Part shown: positions 29,201-36,703 of the stretch, one piece after another
How the letters are laid out: every line of letters begins with the position of its first letter
Position numbering within the stretch: the first letter of the stretch is position 1
DNA from: Planctomycetaceae bacterium
Lineage (GTDB): Bacteria; Planctomycetota; Planctomycetia; Pirellulales; Pirellulaceae
Direction of reading: 5' to 3'
DNA length: 61,436 bases
NCBI GenBank assembly: GCA_018660825.1
Contig: JABJJO010000039.1
Span: 1 to 61,436 of the forward strand
The notes under the pieces: model-generated
The model's database searches: none
What the model saw: the letters and a program-made list of their open reading frames with translations, nothing else
Told to the model about the DNA's origin: nothing
Position numbers and translations under genes: made by a program

Positions 29201-29655
29201 CGCGAAAATGCGATTCCGAGCAGTCGCTGGTGCGAGAGCAGGGCAGGGTCCAGCGTGGACGGATATGCGTTTTGTGGATTGGTGATATCACGTTGGTGGT
29301 TGAATCCAAGCCCTAACTGTGTTTGCAAATATTTCAGGGAAGATGCCGGATTATCGCTGTAGGTGAGCAACGCTTGACGGAATTTAATTTCACGCACCAA
29401 GGCTGTGAGTTTATACTTTTCTATCCAAGGGGCTAGCATTTTCTCAACGCCCGGATAATCGCCAGCGTTTTGTAAGTGCAGGCAGTGATAGTAATAGTAG
29501 GCCTCTGTACCTGGTACCAACTGAGCGAGCGCTACGGCACGATTACCGCCTATGGCAAACTGCTCGAGGAAGCCAAGCTCTTCGGCGTAACTTTTCGATT
29601 GTCCAAACTGCAATAGACATACTAACGATAAAATTGAAAAAAGCAGCCGCTGCAT
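23260..29655 (-). CDS. Very large exported protein with macroglobulin-like features
   Basis: A 2131-residue protein from ATG 29655, preceded by AGGAGA at seven bases; the frame is open 12 codons further upstream but only this start gives a good ribosome site and puts the signal peptide (MQRLLFSILSLVCLLQF, cut near SYA-EE) at the N-terminus. Residues about 30-420 are helical and TPR-like. From about 430 on, Ig-like strands resemble MG domains of alpha-2-macroglobulins (KKLVVKIYELNAENFYR, GVYVVDFIGNG, then carboxypeptidase-regulatory-like turns such as GLPAGDYQLLLRSS). Around 1440 lies a Gly/Met-rich segment and a charged coiled-coil-like stretch. The last region is again helical and ends with beta repeats (TDLRGRFDYASLS). 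The macroglobulin thioester C-x-E-Q was not found. Role unknown; a protease trap or surface scaffold is possible. Confidence 0.6.
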   Translation of the reverse strand: MQRLLFSILSLVCLLQFGQSKSYAEELGFLEQFAIGGNRAVALAQLVPGTEAYYYYHCLHLQNAGDYPGVEKMLAPWIEKYKLTALVREIKFRQALLTYSDNPASSLKYLQTQLGLGFNHQRDITNPQNAYPSTLDPALLSHQRLLGIAFSRHNNLQGLENHALYGIAATKLNDTRRRHLLQRLTHPDLPGLAKLIVADMKVDRFSGFGSYNIHKQLLPAQLEQCIALAPELLTQSNFVNIYISKLHPSNDLQWAKDTEAHIAYLDRLWDFVAPLAPVHNSLKAHVLYRRLVLDRSQGVYDASRFVAYLQLPRNAFYVNRQYLKDANRNRYLVNLNANYSAITLLPVVGQDEPLIRSYLDHFFVDSADYKTYAPYLQDIYLKEVFAESKITHGVGNPNQWSPLLSAAKYQALRERIDLDFAYTSPTTYGADTKVSLDVDVKNVKKLVVKIYELNAENFYRQQLQAISTSINLDGLVPNYERSLQYSVAPLLRVRHKFDFPELNKPGVYVVDFIGNGISSRALIIKGRLDFIVRTTTAGQMFQVIDAKKSIVKNSQLWVGGAHYTSNEDGEINVPFSTNAGLTPFVISDGQISTLHQFNHEAEAYSLSAGISVDRESLLQRKLAPVMIRAGLKVNGTPITLSVLEEVALTITSVDIDGTQSNSVVSDFKLREITESVHLFRVPQRLKSIQFVLSANVKNLSTGKTDRLSTSASFSVNGIDETEKIANMYLGRIGKQYVVDMLGKSGEARIGRTIRVTLKHRDFVETVTSVLATDAKGRVVLGALPNIDSVIVTDATGVQEKWDLVDDASTYYRTRHAAVGSPIRIRYMGSEPEVSRDEVALFAVTGSTFTRDYFGSIALKDGIYIITGLPAGDYQLLLRSSSRHISIKVTAAESVIDGYLLGTNRHLERRGDSPLQIVDVNRTDELVKIRLVGANKFSRVHVIASRYYPRFPAWMHLRSVVDAEPFALRTTDPTALYVEGRDIGDEYRYIIDRRYARKFPGNLLPRPELLLNPWPIRTTETAKQEAAVGDDFKSMANAVEDSASREGQAKRAMGASKDFSNLDFLPAGSVLLSNLDVGEDGLISIDIADLAGHHHLQIVAVDPTQTVARSVSFTEQAREILDLRLIKGLDVAGHFLQQKQVSLVAGKQEFVIDDVSASRFKAYDSLSSIFQLYSTLHANTALRDFKFVLQWPSYDDDKKNELYSKYACHELSFFLYNKDRKFFDEVILPHLLDKQHKTFMDDWLVDGDLNGYLIPWKYEQLNVVERVLLGRHVAAERVASERHLQELWDLVPPNTDQFNMLFETALFRGGLNAEDALLGLADSERNLDEKLGLAARRPLASSSGKMGGGGGMGGFGSDHAARLEGALGSPASKPAAPPSVEKSKELADKRASNAKGLQQDRKKAVEEQEGRYRADRLAGKPAAAFYQNNDKLRSEIRGLYREQEKTQEWVENNYYKLPIQEQNASLVSINGFWNDWASYKDGQEGGFRSPHVAQASRNFTEMMLALAVIDLPFEADEADIKMAGRAMRITSPGPMIVFHEEVNPTEMNEKLTPILVSQNYFRHGDRFIQVGNEKQDKFITDEFLAQTVYGCEVVVTNPSSATRKLDVLFEIPVGAISVLSGQKTNSEYLQLEGYNTKTIEFYFYFPVVGTYSQFPVHASSSEQLLAAADAVEFKVVNTLSKVDTTSWAYVSQNGSDEEVLEYLRNNNVHNLDLVKIAFRMRDKSMFQRTTSLLKSRHQYDHTLWSYAVMQDLPAEINHYLDHENRVNTVVGYHLVSPLLTIDPVIRRTYEHMEYRPLVNARAHQLGAKRQILNDRFYAQYNRLLKLLSYKQKLSSEDYLAVVYYLLLQDRVEEAIASFTLVDTEQIATRLQYDYFASYLALSQGDIKGAKAIAVKYEKYPVDRWRKIFDNVTQQVREIGGDGAGVTDTDDQNQNQTQLAATEPGFDFKVESGEVVMDYQNLSSVKVNYYEIDIELLFSRNPFVQNFSGGFSFIKPNHSNIIELAVARNSHKFALPEELKSRNVLVEIVGAGQTQTRAYYSHALAVQVIQKYGQVQVLQAKSRKPLGTVYVKVYAQLQDGSVKFYKDGYTDLRGRFDYASLSTGDLESVAKFSLLISSDGNGSMVREAMPPLR

Positions 29656-29865
29656 AATACTTCTCCTACAATTCGTTTCTAAAGAACGCAAAATATGGTT
29701 CCCACTTACTTTATATTAACTGAACAAATACTAACTCATAGGGTGATAAACATTTGCTCACATCGTAATAGACGCACTCATATACCTCCTGGTTCCCAAA
29801 ATACCGGGATTTCTAGGGAGTTTATGCGCCCTACCTACAACAACAATTGGCCGAAACAGGTTTCG

Positions 29866-32800
29866 CTACCCACGTTTCAGTGTACTCACCCACATCTGAA
29901 ATTCTTTGGTTGTACGTAACGTTGCCAGGGCCGGAGATGTTAACAGATAATTAACATTCCGCAATTCCTCATAGTAGTGACGCAACTGCAGTCGTCCTAA
30001 TATCTCGACCGCCAATTGTGAGTATAAACTTTTAAGTCTTTGTCGTTCTTCGTTTTCGATCGTAACATCATCACCTACATCAACTATTACCTTATCCAAA
30101 TACGCAACGCAACTTTGCAACAAGTAACTTGGAGCATCCTGATCTTTCAAAACGCCCTGACAACTTGCCGCTGCTGCACGATAATCACCCGACTTTAGTT
30201 TCACATCAATGACACGTGACATCAAAGCGTAGCGGTATTTGGATTGATCCAATTCATATGCACCTTCCCAATCCACTAACGCTTCCGCAAACTGATTTTC
30301 TAATTCCGCCGTCGCTGCCCGTCCCATATATCCATTGCGGGCAAACAATTTGGATCTACTTCCGATCCTCGTGTCCGCAACATCGAAAAGCTTTTGCAGC
30401 AAATCGATCGCGTTGGAATAGAGATCATTGGCTATGGCGTATTCGCCCCGCGCACGTTGCGTGTTCGCTGAATTAATCATCGCACCGCCAAGTGAAAGCG
30501 TGTTATCATGCCACTTTGGAAATAGCCCATAAACTTGGCGATGAATCTCGATGGCTTTCGAATACGCGTCAATAGCGTGATCCAAATCATCCAAGGAACG
30601 CAGTACAAGCCCCAGTTGATTATAGCTTTTCCCTAAGTCCGTACCATATTCGGGTGACTCACGCGATTGTTCCCACAATGCACTGCGCGGCACGACACAC
30701 CGCTTGAGCGCTGTGGCGGCTTGCGTTAGTTGTTTATTCTCTCGTAACAGGTGCGATAAGCGATAATACGACTCGCCTAATGCGTCCGCATACAAAGCGG
30801 ACTTTGATATGTTTTGATAAAGCTCTTCTCTGATCTTTATCGCTTTTTGCGCTGCGACGATCGCAGCGTCCAAATCACCCTTTCTACGCTGCACATTAGA
30901 GAAATTCTGCCACTGCAAGGAGATCGACATTAAATACATCGTTGTACCCGGCGCTGAATCCAACAATGCCGAATCCGCTTCGATAGAACGTTGAATGGTC
31001 GCGATTGCTAGATCGTGTTTCCCTAAACCCGTTTGCGCTGTTGCCAAATTCCCAAGCCCGATCGCCAATTGATGCTTGTATTTCGGGACATCCGGGTGAT
31101 CCTCAACCAAGGCGGTTGAAATATCTACTGCCAACTGTTGGAAATTGAGTGCTTCACTATAATTTCCCATTACTTTCAGGCAAGAACCGCAATTGCCATA
31201 TCCAGACGCCAACGAATATGCAAACTTGTCGTGATCCGGCGCTAATTTCAAATTTAAGACGAATACACGAACCGCGCGCCGATGTTCGATAATCGCCCCC
31301 TCAAGGTCCCCTGTTTTTTCCAACGCATCACCTAGCGACGTATAATGCAAACCTAAGGAGTTCCTAAAAATCAACTTTTGCGGGTGTGCCAAAACCAATC
31401 GTTCGTGGATAGCAACGGCTTTTCTCAACCTATCAACGGCATCCCCAAACTGGGCATCGGTTACATAGTAAATGCCTGTGTTATTATAGATTTTGGCTAA
31501 CAGCGAACCCACCGTATCGTTGTCGGGGTATTTCTCGACCCATGGAATCAACAACGAGGACGCGCGATCGTACATTGAGATACACTCGTCTACGCGGTCA
31601 AGTTCTTTCAGCACAACCGCGACATTTACACAGTTTCGCGCCAATGCAATTGAATAGTCCATTTCATCTGGAAACTTTTCGGTAAGCTCTTCAAGCAATG
31701 CAATACCCAACATGCTTTCATCTACGGATTCTTGAAATTTCCCCAGCATGTCAAGAATCGACGCCAAACGTTGATGTGCGTCAGCAGTCTTAACCACCAC
31801 ATTCGGTTCCACGTTACTTCGTTGCGAAAAGCCAGTATAGAATTCCATCGCCTTTTCAAGCAACTGCCGCCGCAGTGGTTCTAACTTAGGCTGATTCAGC
31901 AGCGTCGACTGACTTACTTGGGTGAGGAACTCATCAACCGTTTGTTGCGCTATCAATAAGTTGTTTTCCGCTTCAGTCCGCTGTTGTTTCGCAATCCGAG
32001 CATTAATTACTGCCTCTTGTTTTGCCTGCTCAGCTGCTTCAAGGTTTTCTACTGCGCGCCGTGTTGCGATTATTGATTGAGCGGACTGCGCTTTGGCTTC
32101 GCGTTCAGCAACTTGAGCACGCTCCGCTTCCTTACCAGCGGAAAACCCAAAATAACTCGACACGGCGACACCGCATAACCCAACAAACACCACCAAGGAT
32201 GTCAATGACGCTACAACTGGGCGTCGTTGACACCATCTCTTAAGTCGTCCCAACTCTCCAATGGGACGCGCTTGAATCGCTTTGTGATCCAACCAAGCTT
32301 GGAGATCCCCACCAAACTCCTCGCAGCTTTGATAACGTTTGACAGGATCTTTCTCTAAACATTTCAGACATATGGTGGCCAGGTCTTTAGGAATAGAACT
32401 GTTCAACGTTCGCGGGTCTGGCGCCGCATTGTGGATTACTTGCTGCAACAACATCCTCACCGTACCGCGAAAAGGCAATTCGTCCGTCAATAATTCATAT
32501 AAGATTACGCCTAGTGAGTAAATATCCGCCCGACAATCCACGGCAAAACCTTCGCCTCTTGCTTGCTCTGGGGGCATGTAAGCCGGAGTTCCTAACAACT
32601 TGCCTTCGATCGTCATTGTCGCATCGCCGGCATCACGTTTGGCCAATCCAAAATCAATCACCCTCGGTTGACCTTCCTCGTCGAGCATAATATTCGAGGG
32701 TTTCATATCTCTATGAACGATTCCCAATTGATGGGCATGTAAGAGTGCATCGCAGACCTTGACAAGTAATTTAGCAACCTTGCGCGGCGCCATCCGACCC

Positions 32801-33219
32801 GCTTTGGACTTCGCTTCTAGCGTGATCCCCGCCACAAAATCACTGACAATATAAATCCCCTCTGCATTTCGCCCCACCTCATGCACTCTGACAATATTGG
32901 GATGATTGAGTTGAGCGACCGCCTGAGCTTCTCGCAACAACTGGTTTTGGTGTGTACTTCCCAATCCGCCCGTTCTGGGAAGTTTAACCGCGACGGTGCG
33001 ATGGAGTTTGGTGTCGCGCGCCTTCCAAACACTGCCTCCTGCACCACGTCCGACTTCATGGAGTAACTCAAAATGTCCCACCGACTGGATTTCAGTGTCT
33101 CTTAGAGTTTCACAAATTAACTGAAATTCGACACCGCAGTTACTACACAGCGTCGTTGTTAGGCTAACGCTTTCGTTAACCTCAATGGCCTGCAAACAAT
33201 CGGGGCATCTAACATGCAT
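29866..33219 (-). CDS. Membrane Ser/Thr protein kinase with zinc ribbon and TPR sensor region
   Basis: A 1117-residue Hanks-type kinase. A zinc ribbon opens the protein (CPDC at 4-7, CSNC at about 31-34). The kinase domain spans about residues 53-315 with VAVKLP (catalytic Lys), HRDMKPSN (catalytic Asp), VIDFGLAKRD and GTPAYMPPEQARGE. A single membrane segment (VVASLTSLVVFVGLCGVAV) lies near residue 345, then a coiled coil of Ala/Glu-rich repeats and a long C-terminal series of TPR-like helix pairs, presumably outside the cytoplasm. It should be autophosphorylating and signal across the membrane; the ligand is unknown. It is a paralogue of the next kinase gene, 109 bases upstream in transcription. 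Confidence 0.92.
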   Translation of the reverse strand: MHVRCPDCLQAIEVNESVSLTTTLCSNCGVEFQLICETLRDTEIQSVGHFELLHEVGRGAGGSVWKARDTKLHRTVAVKLPRTGGLGSTHQNQLLREAQAVAQLNHPNIVRVHEVGRNAEGIYIVSDFVAGITLEAKSKAGRMAPRKVAKLLVKVCDALLHAHQLGIVHRDMKPSNIMLDEEGQPRVIDFGLAKRDAGDATMTIEGKLLGTPAYMPPEQARGEGFAVDCRADIYSLGVILYELLTDELPFRGTVRMLLQQVIHNAAPDPRTLNSSIPKDLATICLKCLEKDPVKRYQSCEEFGGDLQAWLDHKAIQARPIGELGRLKRWCQRRPVVASLTSLVVFVGLCGVAVSSYFGFSAGKEAERAQVAEREAKAQSAQSIIATRRAVENLEAAEQAKQEAVINARIAKQQRTEAENNLLIAQQTVDEFLTQVSQSTLLNQPKLEPLRRQLLEKAMEFYTGFSQRSNVEPNVVVKTADAHQRLASILDMLGKFQESVDESMLGIALLEELTEKFPDEMDYSIALARNCVNVAVVLKELDRVDECISMYDRASSLLIPWVEKYPDNDTVGSLLAKIYNNTGIYYVTDAQFGDAVDRLRKAVAIHERLVLAHPQKLIFRNSLGLHYTSLGDALEKTGDLEGAIIEHRRAVRVFVLNLKLAPDHDKFAYSLASGYGNCGSCLKVMGNYSEALNFQQLAVDISTALVEDHPDVPKYKHQLAIGLGNLATAQTGLGKHDLAIATIQRSIEADSALLDSAPGTTMYLMSISLQWQNFSNVQRRKGDLDAAIVAAQKAIKIREELYQNISKSALYADALGESYYRLSHLLRENKQLTQAATALKRCVVPRSALWEQSRESPEYGTDLGKSYNQLGLVLRSLDDLDHAIDAYSKAIEIHRQVYGLFPKWHDNTLSLGGAMINSANTQRARGEYAIANDLYSNAIDLLQKLFDVADTRIGSRSKLFARNGYMGRAATAELENQFAEALVDWEGAYELDQSKYRYALMSRVIDVKLKSGDYRAAAASCQGVLKDQDAPSYLLQSCVAYLDKVIVDVGDDVTIENEERQRLKSLYSQLAVEILGRLQLRHYYEELRNVNYLLTSPALATLRTTKEFQMWVSTLKRG

Positions 33220-33328
33220 ACAACTATTCCCATTAATTCTTAAACAACACCGAGTCCATTGTACTCTCGGATTTACTCAATTACAGCAGGGACAGCGCCC
33301 TAGCAGTTTCATTTTACGCTCCGAATTG

Positions 33329-36300
33329 CTATTCCTTGAAGGCACCCCAAAAGCGTAGTCGCCCCTTATCGTCGCCGGAAAATATCCGAAAGCCAACTGG
33401 CGAAATTGCTAACGATAAGACATTTCCAGCATGGCCCTGCAGTTCCATCAACTCACGCAAGCCTTGGCTCCTCCACACCTTTATTACCTTGTCACTTCCG
33501 GCCGTGACGATTCTTTTTCCATCCATCGTGTAACGCACACACAATGGAAAATCCGTGAAGCTATCTGTCGAGGCAATCACTGATCGACTAGCAACATCCC
33601 AAAGTATTAGTTTCTTATCCGTCGACACAGTGACAAACTGGCCGCCCAGCGGATTAAAAGCGACGTCAGATATTCGATTGGTCGCTACTCGATTATCCAT
33701 ATCTTGTTGAAAAATCGCGCTTCCGGTTTCTTGGGGATTCCATATGGAAATTGTTCCATTGCTGTGACCGCACACCAACAGGTTGCCATCGGGACTCCAT
33801 GCAACGCTAGTGCTTAATACGGTTGTTTCAAATATTCGCTGGGGTTTGATCCCCAGGAGATCCAACACGATCAACGTAGTTCCGCGAGCCACCACTAACT
33901 GGCTTTCTGACGGACTTATTTGGGCAGCGTGAACCCGTCCTTGCCCTTCTGCTCGCATTGCATTAACAACAATCCCTCCCAATAAAGGCGTACGCAATTG
34001 GACGTGCCCTGAACTGTCGCACGATACTAACAAAGCTCCCTTTTTTATATAAGTTAAGCTTACTATCGGATTACCCTCGTCGCTAAATGTCTGCGTCGGT
34101 CCATTCTTCATAGTGCTCCGCAACACGACGTCCCCGCTACTCAGCCCAGCGGCTACCTGCTTCCCATCCGGACTCACGGCAATGCTGGTGATATCGCTCG
34201 CATGGGTTGTGACGGGCCTCACCGGTAATTCCGGACTCGCGTGCCATATACGAATTGAAAAATCAAAACCGCCTGTAGCAATTAACTTATTATCAGGATG
34301 AAAGGCGACGCTATAAACTTTTCCGCGATGCCCTGTGATTTTCTGTGAATTTCTTTCATTCTCTACACCCCAGATCCGTACCGTGCGGTCATCGCTAGCG
34401 GTTAATAACCTCTTGCTGTCGTTAGAAAACGCAATTTGTGTGACCCGCGCCGTATGGCCAACAAGAAATCTAACGCTGGGGGATTCACGTACGGCCCAAA
34501 ATGCAACCCGCGAACCTTCCTCTCCGACGGCTAGCATATCCCCTCCAGCGTTTAGTGCACCAGAGGTCAAGCGTTTCTTGCCCGTGTACCTCATGATTAC
34601 TCGGTGATCATCGACATCCCAGACCACTATCTTGTGTTGCCCAATTGCCGCTAGTACTCGACCGTTTGAACTCAACGTTAGTTGTTGAATATTTATTGCA
34701 TTTTCGTCAAAACTAGCATCTACTAACTCCCCCGTATTCCAATCCCAGACACGTATCTCAGAGTTTCCATCAGTTATAAACACCCTTTGCGTCGCCGCGC
34801 ACAAGGCCGTCTTGCGAAGACGAGCGACGCCGCTGGGAATCAGTTCATATTCTCGGTCTAGTAGACATGTATCTAAGTTCCAAATTTGGAGTACGCGACC
34901 ACCCACAACGGTGATCAATTCATCACTTTCGCTATTGATTGAAATTTGGTATCCGCCGTTGCCAGCTATTTTGATGGTGCGTTGACTATTTTCATTATCA
35001 CCGTCAAACACATATATCGTCCCATCAAAACCTGAGCCGACGAGCCAGCGACCATCAGGGCTGTAGACGATTTGGCCGACCCACGCCGTTTTAATCCCGA
35101 TCTTCATATACTGCGCATCACACAAGTCATGCCAATACCCCCATTCGAAACTTCGGCGTCCCGTATCGTCCCGATATTTATCGAGCGTGGATTCTAGCCT
35201 CGATATGTTTGCCGTCTCCCAGTCTCGTTGCGCTAATAACATATCGGACACGTAGGTCTGTTGGCGTGCGTTTTCCTCGCTATCCCTCGCTCGCTGTGAC
35301 TCGGTCTCCGCCTTTCTCCGCGCCGTCCTAGCTTCGCTGGCGTTGTGTTCAGCAATCTCTTTTTCAGACTCCGCGTGCTGCCGTGCGATAATCGCCTGCG
35401 CCGATTGCGCATTTGCCTCGCGCTGCGAGACAATCGCGCGGTCCGCTTCTTGAGATGCTGACACCGCAAAATACGTCGTGGTGGAAATTCCACCAATTAG
35501 TATAATTGAAACAAGAAGTAGCAAACAAGCCACGACCGGCCGTCGCTTGCTCCATCTCCCCAAACGCCCAAGCGTTCCTGTCGGTCGCGCCGTAATGGGA
35601 CGATGCGACAACCACGCATCCAAATCCGCTGCCAACGCCGCACTTGACTGATATCGTTTAAGTGGAGATTTTTCTAGACATTTTAAAGTAATCGTTTCTA
35701 AATCTCTCGCGATTGAACCGTTTAGCTTTCGTGGACTGGGCGCCGCGTCATTAATCACTTGGTGTAGCAACATCCGTACTGTTCCCCGGAACGGTAATTC
35801 GCCCGTAAGTAATTCGTATAGAATTACGCCTAGCGAATAAATGTCGGCGCGGCAGTCCACACCATGAGCTTCACCCCGCGCTTGTTCCGGCGGCATATAC
35901 GCGGGAGTCCCAAGTACTTTCCCATCATAGGTCATCGTGATTTCGCCAACATCGCGTTTTGCCAGCCCAAAATCTAGGACCAGAGGAAATAGGCTTGCGG
36001 GATCCGCAGCAGAACCGCCCATCATGATATTTGCTGGCTTTAAGTCTCGATGTACCACGCCGTTGCAATGCGCGTGTTCAAGAGCTAGAGCGACGTCCAT
36101 GCAAAACTTAGCAGCCTGCCGCGCGCTCATGCGGTGTACACTACAATAATCGAACATTGAAACGCCTTCGACAAAATCACTGACGATATAAATTTCGTCA
36201 TCGAGTACGCCGACTTCGTATACGGGAACGATACTAGGGTGGTTTAACTGGGCTACGGCGCGCGCTTCTCGCAAAAACTGTTCATTGCTCGAACTTCCGC

Positions 36301-36574
36301 CAGTGATATCTACCCGCGGTATCTTGATCGCAACGATGCGATCCAACTTAGTGTCTAACGCTTTCCACACGGACCCCGATGCACCGTGACCAACTTCGCC
36401 GAGTAACTCAAAATGCCCAATCGTCCGCTGTTCTCCAATCGTTGTCGACAGGGCATTCTGATCAACATTTATCAATCCAAAGTGACCTCCGCAATTGATG
36501 CAATCCATGTTCGACAAATCAGAGTCTGGCTCGAAAAGCATCTCGCTTTGACATTGGGGGCAACGAACTTGCAT
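33329..36574 (-). CDS. Membrane Ser/Thr protein kinase with zinc ribbon and WD40 repeats
   Basis: A 1081-residue kinase. ATG 36574 (MQVRCPQC) is preferred over GTG 36613 because it matches the start of the neighbouring paralogue (MHVRCPDC). After the zinc ribbon (CPQC, CINC) comes the kinase domain with VAIKIPRV, HRDLKPANIMM, VLDFGLAKRD and GTPAYMPPEQARGE. A membrane segment (VVACLLLLVSIILIGGIS) is followed by an Ala/Glu/Arg-rich coiled coil and, from about residue 490, WD40 repeats to the end (several blades with terminal WD-like pairs such as IRVWDWN, VRIWGVE, LILWDVA, IKVWRS), enough for one or two propellers. The same front half as the adjacent kinase with a different sensor points to duplication followed by domain swap. 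Confidence 0.92.
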   Translation of the reverse strand: MQVRCPQCQSEMLFEPDSDLSNMDCINCGGHFGLINVDQNALSTTIGEQRTIGHFELLGEVGHGASGSVWKALDTKLDRIVAIKIPRVDITGGSSSNEQFLREARAVAQLNHPSIVPVYEVGVLDDEIYIVSDFVEGVSMFDYCSVHRMSARQAAKFCMDVALALEHAHCNGVVHRDLKPANIMMGGSAADPASLFPLVLDFGLAKRDVGEITMTYDGKVLGTPAYMPPEQARGEAHGVDCRADIYSLGVILYELLTGELPFRGTVRMLLHQVINDAAPSPRKLNGSIARDLETITLKCLEKSPLKRYQSSAALAADLDAWLSHRPITARPTGTLGRLGRWSKRRPVVACLLLLVSIILIGGISTTTYFAVSASQEADRAIVSQREANAQSAQAIIARQHAESEKEIAEHNASEARTARRKAETESQRARDSEENARQQTYVSDMLLAQRDWETANISRLESTLDKYRDDTGRRSFEWGYWHDLCDAQYMKIGIKTAWVGQIVYSPDGRWLVGSGFDGTIYVFDGDNENSQRTIKIAGNGGYQISINSESDELITVVGGRVLQIWNLDTCLLDREYELIPSGVARLRKTALCAATQRVFITDGNSEIRVWDWNTGELVDASFDENAINIQQLTLSSNGRVLAAIGQHKIVVWDVDDHRVIMRYTGKKRLTSGALNAGGDMLAVGEEGSRVAFWAVRESPSVRFLVGHTARVTQIAFSNDSKRLLTASDDRTVRIWGVENERNSQKITGHRGKVYSVAFHPDNKLIATGGFDFSIRIWHASPELPVRPVTTHASDITSIAVSPDGKQVAAGLSSGDVVLRSTMKNGPTQTFSDEGNPIVSLTYIKKGALLVSCDSSGHVQLRTPLLGGIVVNAMRAEGQGRVHAAQISPSESQLVVARGTTLIVLDLLGIKPQRIFETTVLSTSVAWSPDGNLLVCGHSNGTISIWNPQETGSAIFQQDMDNRVATNRISDVAFNPLGGQFVTVSTDKKLILWDVASRSVIASTDSFTDFPLCVRYTMDGKRIVTAGSDKVIKVWRSQGLRELMELQGHAGNVLSLAISPVGFRIFSGDDKGRLRFWGAFKE

Positions 36575-36703
36575 GTATTTTTCGAACGTATGGGACGCAG
36601 ATTTACCAGACACTCGTTAGATTTTAGCAAGTTCTCAACGTTTTCGAAAGCAACCACCGGGCGACTGTTCGCTTTGACTAAATCGCGTGGCGCGCAACCA
36701 AGT

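Noticed and set aside
23260-29655. Thioester motif of alpha-2-macroglobulins
   Set aside because: No C-x-E-Q was seen in the translation, so a thioester-type protease trap cannot be claimed.
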